Assembly (NCBI RefSeq): GCF_009697385.1
Contig: NZ_VUNL01000008.1
Coordinates: 88,405-152,404 of the forward strand
DNA: 64,000 nt
Source: Wylensekiella montiformis
GTDB lineage: Bacteria; Bacillota; Negativicutes; Selenomonadales; Selenomonadaceae
Reading direction: 5' to 3'
The notes beneath the pieces were generated by a model. The model was given only the letters and a program-made list of their open reading frames with translations, did not search any database and was not told where the DNA came from. A program made the position numbers and the translations under genes. Shown piece by piece: positions 51,886 to 61,130 of this stretch. Numbering within the stretch: position 1 is the stretch's first letter; each line of letters opens with the position of its first letter.

Positions 51886-52836
51886 TTATTCTTCTTCATC
51901 CTCATTCTTGAGCGGAACATCGAAAATCAGATGATCCAGCAGCCCGATCAATTGGTTGATCTCCGGCTTTGCCACCTGCCCCGAAGCGCCAAGCTGTTCG
52001 CCCTTGATGCGCATCTCATCACTAATCAGCGAAGAGAACAGCACCAGCGGCACTTCACTGAGGCGGCTGTCGGCACGCACCAGCTTCAGCAGACGGTGTC
52101 CGTCCATCTTCGGCATTTCGACATCCGAGATAATGATGCCGACATGATCGTCGATATTTCCGCTCCGTCCGGCCAGATCCTGCAGATAATCCCAGGCATC
52201 CTGACCATTGCCGAAACTGCGGACAAAGTGATACCCCGATTCATGCAGAGTCGTAACCAACAGATCACGCAGCATCGGCGAATCTTCCGCCACCACAACA
52301 TGAACCCCGCTGCGTTTTGTCTTGATGTCTTCCGCAGCGTCCTCAATCGTCGTCAGTTTGGCATTGATCTCCGGATTGATTTCGGCAATAATCGTCTCGA
52401 AATCAAGAAGCAGGACGATCCGATCCTCCATCTTGATGATGCCGACCACGCGCGACTGGTCGCCGACCTCCGGCGCCGGCTCCATATCTTTCCACGAAAT
52501 GCGATGAATGCGGGATACATTCTCCACCAAAAAGCCGATGTTATAATTATTGATTTCCGTCACAATAATATTCTTCGGCTCAGATTTCGCCTGCACGTTC
52601 AAACAGCGCGGAAGGTTGACGAGCGGAATCGCCTTGCCGCGCAGCGTAAACAGTCCGTCAACATACGGATGAGCCTGCGGCATTGTTGTCACCGGTGTCC
52701 GCGGAATGACTTCACGAACCTTCGCTACATTGATTCCATAATTCACATCGCCGATACTGAACTCCACGATTTCAAACTCATTCGTACCGGTTTCGAGCAG
52801 AATTCCCTTTTTATCTCCATTTGTCTCTGCTGCCAT
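51886..52836 (-). CDS. cheV: Chemotaxis coupling/response protein CheV
   Basis: 316 residues: a CheW-like domain (1-150: GVNYGINVAKVREVIPRTPV-like region, LFTLRGKAIPLVNLP) joined to a receiver domain (170-300) with VVAEDSPMLRDLL, IISDVEMPKMDGHRLLKLVR (phospho-acceptor Asp) and the switch segment LVLFSSLISDEM. It couples receptors to CheA with adaptation by phosphorylation. No other chemotaxis gene is near. The ATG at 52836 has a GGGGGCG site; one five codons upstream has none. Confidence 0.9.
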   Translation of the reverse strand: MAAETNGDKKGILLETGTNEFEIVEFSIGDVNYGINVAKVREVIPRTPVTTMPQAHPYVDGLFTLRGKAIPLVNLPRCLNVQAKSEPKNIIVTEINNYNIGFLVENVSRIHRISWKDMEPAPEVGDQSRVVGIIKMEDRIVLLLDFETIIAEINPEINAKLTTIEDAAEDIKTKRSGVHVVVAEDSPMLRDLLVTTLHESGYHFVRSFGNGQDAWDYLQDLAGRSGNIDDHVGIIISDVEMPKMDGHRLLKLVRADSRLSEVPLVLFSSLISDEMRIKGEQLGASGQVAKPEINQLIGLLDHLIFDVPLKNEDEEE

Positions 52837-52955
52837 CAAATTCGCCCCCATAATCTGGATTCGCAATATCCCATTTTAAATTCATCTATGATGTCATATT
52901 CGCCTAAAAAAAACAAAATCCTTCTAGTTTGATTAAAAAAGTCCGCGTATTCCAT

Positions 52956-53825
52956 TCATTCTTTCAAATAAGTCCAGCCATCCTTTTCTACCACACGCCC
53001 CTCACGAAGCAAATGCCCCAGAGCACGCTTAAACGCCGCCTTGGAAATCTGAAACTTGTCACGGATGACTTCCGGCGAAGTCGCATCACTGTACGGCATA
53101 CGTCCCTTGCGGCTCTCCAGCAGATCGAGGATCCGCCGGGAATCCGTCAGCAAAGCCTTTTCCTTGGCCTCACGCAGCGACGCATTGAGACGTCCATCCG
53201 GCCGTACATAGGTCACACGGGCCGTCACGATCTCGCCCACCCGCGGGCGAACAGGCATCTCTTTATTCGCGATAAAAACAATGTACCGCTCTTCACTGAA
53301 CAGAAACGCTCCCGCATCCGTATAATTATAAATCGCACCAGTGACCATCTGACCGATTTTTACTCCCGCCGCCGGTTTGGATGCCCGCCGTATCTCATCT
53401 TCGACTTCCATTGTCACGGCCAGCCGGCCGGATTTATCGGTATAAAGTTTTGCCCAGACGACTTCGCCGATCTGAGGGCGTCCGCGCATGCCGGCATAAG
53501 GCATAAAAATACCGCGCTCTGCACCGACATCCAAAAAAGCTCCGTCACGGCTCACATTGATCACCCGCAGGCGGGCAATCTGCCCTTCCTTCATGCGCGG
53601 TACGCGCATACTGGCAGTCAGGCGGCGTTTCGGGTCAAGGTACAGGAATACTTCCACTTCCTCTCCGACCTTCACCGGCGCGGTCTGCTGTGCCTGATGC
53701 AGCAGAATATCATCCGACGTATTCCCCGTTTCGGCATCAAGGAACGCGCCCATTTCTCCCAGCCGGGCTACCCGCAGCTTCGCTACGGTACTCGGCCCGT
53801 ATTTTCGTTTTTCTTTATGTTCCAT
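52956..53825 (-). CDS. cvfB: CvfB-like S1 RNA-binding protein
   Basis: 289 residues of repeated S1-like domains and a C-terminal winged helix (SPEVIRDKFQISKAAFKRALGHLLREGRV). Repeats include AFLDAETGNTSDDILLH and DGAFLDVGAERGIFMPYAGM. The family binds RNA and affects virulence gene expression in Staphylococcus; here the function is not known. It follows rsfS by 9 bases and probably shares its transcript. Confidence 0.9.
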   Translation of the reverse strand: MEHKEKRKYGPSTVAKLRVARLGEMGAFLDAETGNTSDDILLHQAQQTAPVKVGEEVEVFLYLDPKRRLTASMRVPRMKEGQIARLRVINVSRDGAFLDVGAERGIFMPYAGMRGRPQIGEVVWAKLYTDKSGRLAVTMEVEDEIRRASKPAAGVKIGQMVTGAIYNYTDAGAFLFSEERYIVFIANKEMPVRPRVGEIVTARVTYVRPDGRLNASLREAKEKALLTDSRRILDLLESRKGRMPYSDATSPEVIRDKFQISKAAFKRALGHLLREGRVVEKDGWTYLKE

Positions 53826-53834
53826 ATTCCTGCC

Positions 53835-54179
53835 TCAGTCCTCATAGGGAGTCAGCTTCGCATCTCCCCAGAGGCGTTCGAGCGCATAATATTCCCGGGC
53901 TTCCTGCATAAAGATATGTGCAATGACATCGCCATAATCCATCAAAACCCATTCTCCTTCACGATACCCTTCTTTATGGAGAAACGCTGCGCCCTGTTCA
54001 GCCAGCTTTTCTTCAATATTATCCGCAATCGCCCGGACCTGCGTAGCTGTATTCGCGGAGCAAATCACAAAATAATCCGTAGAGGACATCAATCCCTGCA
54101 TATCCATCACGACAATATCCCGTGCCTTTTTGTCACTGGCAGCCTTACAAATTGCTTTGCTCATTTCTTGTTCTGTCAC
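53835..54179 (-). CDS. rsfS: Ribosomal silencing factor RsfS
   Basis: 114 residues of the Iojap family that binds L14 and blocks subunit joining in starvation. Seen are KARDIVVMDMQGLMSSTDYFVICSANTATQVRAIADNI and WVLMDYGDVIAHIF. GTG at 54179 with GAGGAGGAATAATC before it is chosen; the ATG farther upstream lies inside lytR. Confidence 0.94.
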   Translation of the reverse strand: MTEQEMSKAICKAASDKKARDIVVMDMQGLMSSTDYFVICSANTATQVRAIADNIEEKLAEQGAAFLHKEGYREGEWVLMDYGDVIAHIFMQEAREYYALERLWGDAKLTPYED

Positions 54180-54181
54180 GA

Positions 54182-55225
54182 TTATTCCTCCTCGTTTTGT
54201 CTCACTCTGTCGCAATTAGGAAACCATTCCTGCATCTTTTCATCAATCCGCTTCTCATCAGGAACCCAGATTGTTTCATCCTGCCCGGCTTCTGCTCCCG
54301 GCAGCAGGCAGCTCCCCGGCGCATCGCTGCTCATATGCCGCAATACATTGGCCAGATGCGCCGAATCAAAAATTTCTGCACTCGTCTCGACCCGTTTTTT
54401 TAACAATTCCGCTACTGCCGGAAGATGCGGGATCGTCTCAAACTGCAGCAGATTCTGATAAAGGGCCCGGACAAATCGCTGCTGACGCTGAACACGGCCG
54501 GTATCCCCCAGCTCAGGGCTCCGATAGCGGAGATACTCCTGTACCTGCTTCCCATCGAGATGCTGATACCCTTTCTTCAGATGAATAGACAGCGATGCAT
54601 CCGGATCTTCATAATTCATCTCTTCCTCGACATAGAGATCCACACCGCCCAGTGCATCGATCAGATCGGCAAAGGTATCCATATCCACGACGACATACTG
54701 GTGGATAGAAATTCCGAGCAGCTGATTGACCGCCCGTACCATCATCGGAGCACCGCCTGCCGCATAAAGATTTTTGATCCGCATTTGTTCCGTATGTTCC
54801 GGCTCAGTCACCCAGGTATCCCGTGGAATATGGATAAACCGTACTCTCCCCGTCTCGTTTTCCAAGCTGGCAACCAACAAAGTATCTGCCTGCTTTTCCT
54901 GACTGCCTGAATCGTTGGCCCCGTCATCAATGCCCAAAAACAGCACATTCGTGTAGCCATCAAAGCGTGGATCCACAAAGCCGCGGCGGACTTGCTGACG
55001 CTCCGTATAACCGGCATACATCGACTGATATTCGTGATAGAGATGATTGCCGCAGGATATCAGGGTGTAACTCAGATACAATATCCCGCTCAGTAATGCT
55101 CCGAAAAAAAACAGCAGAAAGACCAGACGGAACAGTGCCCGCCGTCGGCGGCGCGCCATCAGTCTGCGCTTGCGTATCATATCCTGATGGATGCGCCGTC
55201 TTTCTTTTTCTTCATCAAATTCCAT
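54182..55225 (-). CDS. LytR-CpsA-Psr family protein
   Basis: Attaches glycopolymers to peptidoglycan. The 347 residues have a charged cytoplasmic start, one membrane helix (about 40-60), and the LCP domain with NVLFLGIDDG, ADTLLVASLENETGRVRFIHIPRDTWV, MVRAVNQLLGISIHQYVVVDMDTFADLIDALGGVDLYV and RYRSPELGDTGRVQRQQRFV (Arg residues that bind the lipid pyrophosphate). ATG at 55225 follows AGAGGGAAACCCT. Confidence 0.93.
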   Translation of the reverse strand: MEFDEEKERRRIHQDMIRKRRLMARRRRRALFRLVFLLFFFGALLSGILYLSYTLISCGNHLYHEYQSMYAGYTERQQVRRGFVDPRFDGYTNVLFLGIDDGANDSGSQEKQADTLLVASLENETGRVRFIHIPRDTWVTEPEHTEQMRIKNLYAAGGAPMMVRAVNQLLGISIHQYVVVDMDTFADLIDALGGVDLYVEEEMNYEDPDASLSIHLKKGYQHLDGKQVQEYLRYRSPELGDTGRVQRQQRFVRALYQNLLQFETIPHLPAVAELLKKRVETSAEIFDSAHLANVLRHMSSDAPGSCLLPGAEAGQDETIWVPDEKRIDEKMQEWFPNCDRVRQNEEE

Positions 55226-55260
55226 AGGGTTTCCCTCTGCACACATCTTGTGCCAACCGG

Positions 55261-55863
55261 TTAAACCGCCGCATTGTCGTTGCGGTGCCTGTTCAGCAAA
55301 ATTTCATTGCGCGCCTGTACGGTATCCGGATGGATCAAATTCCCCTTATCCAGCACAAAACGCAGCGAATCGCTGAGGCCTTCGAATACCATTTCATCCA
55401 GACTGGACTCTCTGGCCATGCGCCGCAGCTTCTCCACCTCCGGATAATTCCGGCCGGGTTCAATCATATCGGCAAACCAGACAATTTTATCCAGCGAAGT
55501 CATACCGGCCCCGCCGACTGTGTGACGCCGAATCGCCTGCTCGACAGCCGGATCGTCAACACGATAACGTTCACGGACCAGACAGGCGCCTATGCTGGCA
55601 TGGAGCAGCAGAGGCATGGACCGCTCGACCATACCGATAGAAATGCCGCGCTGTTCTGCCTCATGTACCATTTCCTCATTGCGATACTCGCGGGCGCAAT
55701 CATGCAAAAGTCCTGCGATTCTGGCGCGCTGCTCATCAGCACCGAACCGGTGCGCCAGAAACTCAGCCGTCTCCGCTACTCCGAGGGAGTGACGAAACCG
55801 TGATGGCTTCAACCGCATCTGCAGGATCCCTTTCATTTCTTCATACGTCATGCCAAAACTCAT
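55261..55863 (-). CDS. yqeK: HD-domain diadenosine tetraphosphatase YqeK
   Basis: 200 residues with the HD metal site RFRHSLGVAETAEFLAHRFG, LLHDCAREY, LLHASIGACLV and RRHTVGGAGMTSLDKIVWFADMIEPGR. The YqeK family hydrolyses Ap4A. Its ATG overlaps the nadD stop codon (ATGA), which is the usual nadD-yqeK pair. Confidence 0.94.
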   Translation of the reverse strand: MSFGMTYEEMKGILQMRLKPSRFRHSLGVAETAEFLAHRFGADEQRARIAGLLHDCAREYRNEEMVHEAEQRGISIGMVERSMPLLLHASIGACLVRERYRVDDPAVEQAIRRHTVGGAGMTSLDKIVWFADMIEPGRNYPEVEKLRRMARESSLDEMVFEGLSDSLRFVLDKGNLIHPDTVQARNEILLNRHRNDNAAV

Positions 55864-56483
55864 CGGTACAACCCCTCTTTAACAATGTATTCCTCCACCG
55901 CCTGCGGAACGAGATAGCGGATGGAACGCCCCGCCCGGATACGCTGCCGAATATCTGTCGAAGAGATTTCCAATTCCGGCACCGTAAGAAAATGTATCCG
56001 CTCCCGCGCAATATGCCCGAACTGCCGCTCCAGATCATCCATATCCATAAAAGCGCCGGGCCGGGTTGTTCCCACAAAATGACAGCTGCGAAGCAATTCC
56101 TGAATATGATACCAGGTATAGAGTTCATTAATCGTATCCGATCCGGTGATAAAATAAAACTCGCTGTCTTCTCCATATTGTTCATGAAGCTCGCGCAGTG
56201 TCAGCAGCGAATACGATGGCCCTCTGCGCTCCATTTCCTGCCTGGATACATGAAAATAGGGATTTGAGCACACCGCCAGCTGCGTCATCATCAGGCGGTG
56301 ATAAGCGGCGGTCACCTTCCGCCCTTGTTTATGGGGCGGATTGGCCGCAGGGATAAACAACACAAGCTCCAGCTGGAATGCTTCGCGCACAGCCTCAGCG
56401 ATCACCAGATGCGCCGTATGGACCGGATCAAACGTCCCACCCATGACACCAATACGCCGCCGCGTTTTCCCCGCCTGCTTCAT
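55860..56483 (-). CDS. nadD: Nicotinate-nucleotide adenylyltransferase NadD
   Basis: Makes deamido-NAD from nicotinate mononucleotide. The 207 residues have GVMGGTFDPVHTAHLVIAE (nucleotidyl-transferase HxGH-type motif), NPPHKQGRKVTAAYHR, FITGSDTINELYTW and ISSTDIRQRIRAGRSIRYLVP. ATG at 56483 overlaps the stop of a 54-residue membrane protein gene; the upstream extension in the same frame is that overlap. Confidence 0.95.
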   Translation of the reverse strand: MKQAGKTRRRIGVMGGTFDPVHTAHLVIAEAVREAFQLELVLFIPAANPPHKQGRKVTAAYHRLMMTQLAVCSNPYFHVSRQEMERRGPSYSLLTLRELHEQYGEDSEFYFITGSDTINELYTWYHIQELLRSCHFVGTTRPGAFMDMDDLERQFGHIARERIHFLTVPELEISSTDIRQRIRAGRSIRYLVPQAVEEYIVKEGLYR

Positions 56484-56644
56484 GCAGACAGCCCCCCTCT
56501 CAGCAGAAAAAGGACGACACATCCTCCTGCTATGGTCAATAGGATAATCCATCCTGCCCGGATGAAATCGATAATATCACGTTTCCCCTTCGGCGTGTTT
56601 CCATACGCCTTCAACGCCCGGAACCATTCTCCCCGCCGGCTCAT
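56480..56644 (-). CDS. Small membrane protein (54 residues) between proA and nadD
   Basis: The frame opens with ATG at 56644, overlapping the proA stop (ATGA), and ends in TGA overlapping the nadD start (ATGA), so it fills the gap exactly. It has a basic N-terminal part (MSRRGEWFRALKAYGNTPKG) and one hydrophobic helix (GWIILLTIAGGCVVLFLL), then a short RGGLSA tail. No family is recognised. The double overlap argues that it is translated; its role is unknown. Confidence 0.65.
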   Translation of the reverse strand: MSRRGEWFRALKAYGNTPKGKRDIIDFIRAGWIILLTIAGGCVVLFLLRGGLSA

Positions 56645-57897
56645 TCGCGAATCTGACCTTCCCCATAGATTAAATATTTGGTGCTCGTAAGCTCCGATAA
56701 TCCCATAGGTCCGCGGGCATGAAGCTTCTGCGTACTGATGCCGATCTCAGCGCCGAACCCAAATTCAAATCCATCGGTAAACCGGGTCGATGCATTGACA
56801 TATACTGCGGCAGCATCTACTTCACGCTGAAAACGATGTGCATGAGCCAGATTTTCGGTTACGATCGTTTCAGAATGTCCCGTATTGTAACGGTTAATGT
56901 GCGCAATCGCCTCATCCAGATCATGCACTACCCTTACGGAAAGAATCAAATCACCATACTCGGCCGACCAGTCTTCTTCTTCTGCCGCCTTCATCTCCGG
57001 ACAAATGGCACGGCTGCGGTCACAGCCGCGCAGCTCTACCTTCTTTTCCCGCAGTGCCTGACTAACCCTCGGCAGGAATACATTAGCAATGTTCTCATGA
57101 ACCAGCAGCGTTTCCATGGCATTGCAGACAGACGGATGCGATGTCTTCGCATTGACGGCAATGCGGACCGCCATATCCTGATCTGCGGAATCATCTACAA
57201 AAGTATGGCACACACCGGTCCCTGTCTGAATCACCGGCACAGAACTATGTTCGACGATATGATGAATCAGGCCGGCGCCGCCGCGGGGAATAATGACATC
57301 GAGGAGTCCCGAAAGATGCGTCATGACATCCACCGCCTCGCGGTCAGTGAACTCTACAAATTGCAGTGCGCCCTCCGGAATCCCCGCTTTATACGCGGCT
57401 TTAGACAACAGAGAAGAAATCGCCGTATTCGAGCGAATTGCCTCCGAGCCTCCCCGAAGAATAACGGCATTGCCGGATTTCAGGCACAGCCCTGCTGCAT
57501 CCGCCGTCACGTTCGGACGCGCTTCATAGATAATCCCGATAACCCCGATCGGCACCCGTACCCGGCGAATCTCCAAACCATTCGGACGAATGGTAGAATA
57601 ATCACCCTGACAAACCGGATCCGGCAGCGCTGCCGTCTGCCTAAGCCCTTCTGCCATATTGGCAATGCGGGTTTCATTGAGCATCAGGCGATCCAGATAG
57701 GAACGGCGAAGCCCCTTCTGCCGCGCCTCCTCCAAATCCTGCTCATTGGCAGAAAGAATCAGTGCCGCCCGCTTCTCCAACGCATCCGCCATAGCGAGCA
57801 GCGCCTGGTTCTTGATGCCGGTAGGCAGAATCCCCAGCTGTTGGCTCGCCGCTCGTGCTGCTTCTGCCTTTTCCTTCATTGCTGCTTTGATATCCAT
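56641..57897 (-). CDS. proA: Glutamate-5-semialdehyde dehydrogenase ProA
   Basis: Reduces glutamyl phosphate to the semialdehyde in proline synthesis. The 418 residues show PIGVIGIIYEARPNVTADAAGLCLKSGN, VIPRGGAGLIHHIVEHSSVPVI, and the catalytic Cys region HPSVCNAMETLLVH. It is 21 bases after proB in a proBA pair. Confidence 0.95.
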   Translation of the reverse strand: MDIKAAMKEKAEAARAASQQLGILPTGIKNQALLAMADALEKRAALILSANEQDLEEARQKGLRRSYLDRLMLNETRIANMAEGLRQTAALPDPVCQGDYSTIRPNGLEIRRVRVPIGVIGIIYEARPNVTADAAGLCLKSGNAVILRGGSEAIRSNTAISSLLSKAAYKAGIPEGALQFVEFTDREAVDVMTHLSGLLDVIIPRGGAGLIHHIVEHSSVPVIQTGTGVCHTFVDDSADQDMAVRIAVNAKTSHPSVCNAMETLLVHENIANVFLPRVSQALREKKVELRGCDRSRAICPEMKAAEEEDWSAEYGDLILSVRVVHDLDEAIAHINRYNTGHSETIVTENLAHAHRFQREVDAAAVYVNASTRFTDGFEFGFGAEIGISTQKLHARGPMGLSELTSTKYLIYGEGQIRE

Positions 57898-57918
57898 CCT
57901 GATTCCTCCTCCGGAAAC

Positions 57919-59052
57919 TTAAACCATCAGAACCATATTATCTCGGTGAATCACTTCTTCCGGTACCTCTCCGCTGACCAGATGCGAAAACTCACCGCTC
58001 TTGTGTCCCAACAGTTTATGCAGGGTCTCCGCATCATAATTCACGATGCCGCGGGCAATTTCCTGCTGGCCTTCCGTAAGCACCCGTACCGTATTCCCCC
58101 GATGAAACGCTCCGTCACAATCGACCACACCTGCCGCGAGCAAGCTGGACCCATTGCTCCGCATCGCAGCCGCGCAGCCATCATCCACGATAATCTCTCC
58201 AGCCAGCCGCTTGCCGAATGCCAGCCAGCTTTTTCTCACCTTCAGATGCGATTCCCTTGCGGGGAAAACTGTACCGACCGCTTCCCCGGCGAGAACACTT
58301 CGAATAACGTCCTCGCGCCCTCCGGACGCGATAACCATCGTCACCCCCGCGCTCATAGCCACCTGTGCTGCCTGAATCTTCGTCATCATACCGCCGGTCC
58401 CCAGAGCAGAACCTGCTCCGCCAGCCAGATTCTGAATATCGGGCGTGATCTCATGAATTTCCGGAATGAGCTTGGCCTCAGGATGCTGCGCCGGATTGGC
58501 CGTATACATTCCTTCAATGTCCGACAAAATAATCAGCGCGTCAGCGTCCACCAACGTGGCGACCATCGCCGACAAATTATCATTGTCGCCAATCTTGATC
58601 TCATCGACAGAAACCGCATCGTTTTCATTGATGACCGGAATCGCGCCCATGCTCAGCTGTGCCAGCAAAGAATTACGAGAATGAATATATTGATTATGGC
58701 GAACCGAATTTTCCTTCGTCAGCAGAACCTGCCCCATGATCTGTCCATATTCAGCAAAGAATTTCTCGTAAATGTGCATAAGCACGCCTTGACCGATCGC
58801 AGCGATCGCCTGTTTTTTCGGAATGGATTGCGGCTTCTTGTCCAGTCCCAGTCTGCCCAAACCAGCCGCGATAGCACCAGACGATACCAGAACCATTTCC
58901 TTGCCCTGATTCCGCAAATCAGACAACTCCCGTACGAGATGATCGATGCGGCGCAGGTCCAGCTTTCCAGTATCATGCGTCAGCGTGCTTGTTCCCACCT
59001 TGACGACGACCCTTCTGGCTTCGCGCAGCCTCTCTCTTGCATTCACTCTCAT
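57919..59052 (-). CDS. proB: Glutamate 5-kinase ProB
   Basis: First step of proline synthesis. The 377 residues hold an amino-acid kinase domain (VVKVGTSTLTHDTGKLD, MVLVSSGAIAAGLGRLGL, PVINENDAVSVDEIKIGDND, GTGGMMTKIQAA) and a C-terminal PUA domain (about 280-365). It follows yhbY by 9 bases. Confidence 0.95.
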   Translation of the reverse strand: MRVNARERLREARRVVVKVGTSTLTHDTGKLDLRRIDHLVRELSDLRNQGKEMVLVSSGAIAAGLGRLGLDKKPQSIPKKQAIAAIGQGVLMHIYEKFFAEYGQIMGQVLLTKENSVRHNQYIHSRNSLLAQLSMGAIPVINENDAVSVDEIKIGDNDNLSAMVATLVDADALIILSDIEGMYTANPAQHPEAKLIPEIHEITPDIQNLAGGAGSALGTGGMMTKIQAAQVAMSAGVTMVIASGGREDVIRSVLAGEAVGTVFPARESHLKVRKSWLAFGKRLAGEIIVDDGCAAAMRSNGSSLLAAGVVDCDGAFHRGNTVRVLTEGQQEIARGIVNYDAETLHKLLGHKSGEFSHLVSGEVPEEVIHRDNMVLMV

Positions 59053-59061
59053 CGCCCCCGT

Positions 59062-59364
59062 TTACGGCAGTTCGATTTTCGTCTTCTCAAAATTTTTCTT
59101 ATAAAGCAGGCCATTGCGTCCAATGATCTGCACGAGATTGGAATCCACTCGTTCCGCCAGCATACGGATGACGTCCTCCGGTTCCGCCAGACAATTTTGC
59201 AGTACCCGTACCTTAATCAGTTCCCGCTTTTTAATGACATCGCGTGCCGACTGGACCACCGTCGGCGTAACGCCTTCCTTCCCGATCATAACCACCGGCT
59301 CCAAAGCCTGTCCCATGGAACGCAAAAAACTTTTCTGCTTGCCCGTCAACGAATTTCTGATCAA
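59062..59364 (-). CDS. yhbY: CRM-domain RNA-binding protein YhbY
   Basis: A 100-residue protein of the CRM family linked with ribosome assembly: LTGKQKSFLRSMGQALEPVVMIGKEGVTPTVV and LIKVRVLQNC, then VQIIGRNGLLYK. The start is TTG at 59364 (AGGAGG seven bases upstream), which gives the family N terminus IRNSLTGKQ; the ATG farther upstream overlaps obgE. Confidence 0.92.
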   Translation of the reverse strand: MIRNSLTGKQKSFLRSMGQALEPVVMIGKEGVTPTVVQSARDVIKKRELIKVRVLQNCLAEPEDVIRMLAERVDSNLVQIIGRNGLLYKKNFEKTKIELP

Positions 59365-59380
59365 TCTGTTTCCTCCTAAA

Positions 59381-60661
59381 TTACTCCCGGTACTCAAACT
59401 CCATATCGCCGATATGAACCGTATCTCCTTCCCGGATGCCTTTCTCCTTCAGTTTGCTGTCTATCCCCTTGATCCGCCAAATATATTGAAAACGCCGGAC
59501 TGCCTCGTCATTGAGGAAGTTCGTCATAGCGACCAATTTTTCCAGCGCCTTGCCAGATACGACAAAATCGCCGCGGATATCCCGGGAAATCGTTACCTTT
59601 TCCGGATCTTCTTTATTTTCATCATAAACTTTGACCTCTTCCTCGGTCTCCGGTTCTTCCACATATTGATCCAGCCATTCCCCGACATACCGGATCAGCT
59701 CCGGAACGCCCTGATGCGTCGCCGCTGAAATGGCAAAAAATTTCAGGCCTTCTTCATCCGCCAGCTTCTGAAGTCGCGGCAGATTCGCTCTGGCTTCGGG
59801 CAGATCGATTTTATTGGCCACAAGAATCTGCGTGCGGCGGGCGATTTTTTCACTGTATTTTCGCAGCTCGGCATTGATGGTATGATAATCATCCACCGGA
59901 TCCCGTCCTTCCAAACCGGAAGCGTCAACCAAATGAAGAATCAGCTTAGTTCGCTCGACATGGCGCAGAAAATCATGACCCAGCCCCACGCCCTCCGCAG
60001 CTCCTTCGATCAGACCAGGAATATCCGCCATGACAAAACTCTTCTCATAGTCGGTCTTTACCACGCCAAGGACCGGCGTAATCGTCGTAAAATGATACTC
60101 TGCAATCTCCGGACGCGCTGCGGAACAACTGGCGACCAGACTCGATTTTCCGACACTTGGATAACCGACCAGTCCGACATCAGCCAAAAGCTTCAGCTCC
60201 AGAATCAGATTGCGCGCCTCACCAGGTTCTCCAAATTCTGCAAAAGTCGGTGCACGATTCGCCGCATTGGCAAACTTCGCATTGCCTCGCCCGCCGCGTC
60301 CTCCCCGGCAGATCACGGCTTCCTGACCGATTTCCGTCAAATCGGCCAGAAGTTCCCCCGTATCCTCATCCCGGACCACCGTGCCGGCCGGTACTTTGAC
60401 ATAACAAGCTGGTGCATTGGCGCCGTATTGATTTTTAATATCGCCGTTTTCCCCGTTTTTCGCCTGAAATTTCCGGTGATAACGAAAATCCAGCAGCGTA
60501 TTGCTGTTCGGATCCACAACAAAGATGATATCTCCGCCGCGGCCACCATCGCCGCCCGCGGGGCCTCCTTTCGGCACAAATTTCTCGCGCCGGAAAGCGG
60601 ATTTGCCATGGCCTCCATCACCGGCCTTGACAATAACCCGCGTCCTGTCAATAAATTGCAT
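59381..60661 (-). CDS. obgE: GTPase ObgE/CgtA
   Basis: Ribosome-associated GTPase of 426 residues: glycine-rich Obg domain (1-158: FRREKFVPKGGPAGGDGGRGGD), G domain (VGLVGYPSVGKSSLVASCS, DIPGLIEGAAEGVGLG, NKIDLPEA) and C-terminal OCT domain (VAMTNFLNDEAVRRFQYIWRI). It takes part in 50S maturation. It is separated from rpmA by two hairpins. Confidence 0.96.
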   Translation of the reverse strand: MQFIDRTRVIVKAGDGGHGKSAFRREKFVPKGGPAGGDGGRGGDIIFVVDPNSNTLLDFRYHRKFQAKNGENGDIKNQYGANAPACYVKVPAGTVVRDEDTGELLADLTEIGQEAVICRGGRGGRGNAKFANAANRAPTFAEFGEPGEARNLILELKLLADVGLVGYPSVGKSSLVASCSAARPEIAEYHFTTITPVLGVVKTDYEKSFVMADIPGLIEGAAEGVGLGHDFLRHVERTKLILHLVDASGLEGRDPVDDYHTINAELRKYSEKIARRTQILVANKIDLPEARANLPRLQKLADEEGLKFFAISAATHQGVPELIRYVGEWLDQYVEEPETEEEVKVYDENKEDPEKVTISRDIRGDFVVSGKALEKLVAMTNFLNDEAVRRFQYIWRIKGIDSKLKEKGIREGDTVHIGDMEFEYRE

Positions 60662-60702
60662 GATAACCTCCTTCTTTTCTCCTGCTCCGCCTTGTGATGA
60701 AT

Positions 60703-60824
60703 AAAAGTAAAAGCCGGCATTATGTCAACACCGGCTCTTACTTTTATGCACCACAACGCAACTTAACGCCGTATTCTTTCCCATATAACAATACCTGCGC
60801 CGCTCCGAAGAAACGCGCAGGTAT
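60703..60824 (-). terminator. Two hairpins between rpmA and obgE
   Basis: First, ATACCTGCGC/GCGCAGGTAT (60824-60815 with 60800-60791, 10 bp). Second, AAAAGTAAGAGCCGG/CCGGCTTTTACTTTT (60745-60703, one mismatch) ending in a T-rich arm. Either could end the rplU-prp-rpmA transcript partly, so that obgE downstream is expressed at a lower level. Confidence 0.6.
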
Positions 60825-60831
60825 CTGTTCT

Positions 60832-61125
60832 TTACATAGCCTGTTCTTCCGCCGTATACACGCTGACCTGGCGATTATAGCGGCCCTTGCGCTCAAAAGC
60901 GACCTTGCCTGCCACCTTCGCAAACAGCGTATCATCCTTGCCGATACCGACATTATGACCTGGATGGAAATGCGTGCCGCGCTGACGAACGAGAATGCTG
61001 CCAGCCGTCACGACCGTGCCGGCCTGCTCCTTAACGCCCAGACGCTTAGACTCGCTGTCGCGGCCATTACGCGTGGAGCTGACACCTTTTTTATGCGCAA
61101 ACAACTGCAAATCAAAAGTAAACAT
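60832..61125 (-). CDS. rpmA: Ribosomal protein bL27 with cleavable N-terminal extension
   Basis: 97 residues. The start [21 protein letters not shown] carries the Bacillota-type extension, cut by Prp after the Phe of LQLF to expose AHKKG. The body has [25 protein letters not shown] and [19 protein letters not shown] at 61125 follows GGAGGTGAATTTC; the GTG at 61134 overlapping the prp stop is too early. Confidence 0.96.
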   Translation of the reverse strand: MFTFDLQLFAHKKGVSSTRNGRDSESKRLGVKEQAGTVVTAGSILVRQRGTHFHPGHNVGIGKDDTLFAKVAGKVAFERKGRYNRQVSVYTAEEQAM

Positions 61126-61130
61126 GAAAT

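Noticed and set aside
56719..59379. A very long plus-strand open frame (886 codons) opposite proA, proB and yhbY
   Set aside because: The opposite strand encodes three well-conserved proteins; the translation has no recognisable domain and lacks a ribosome site.
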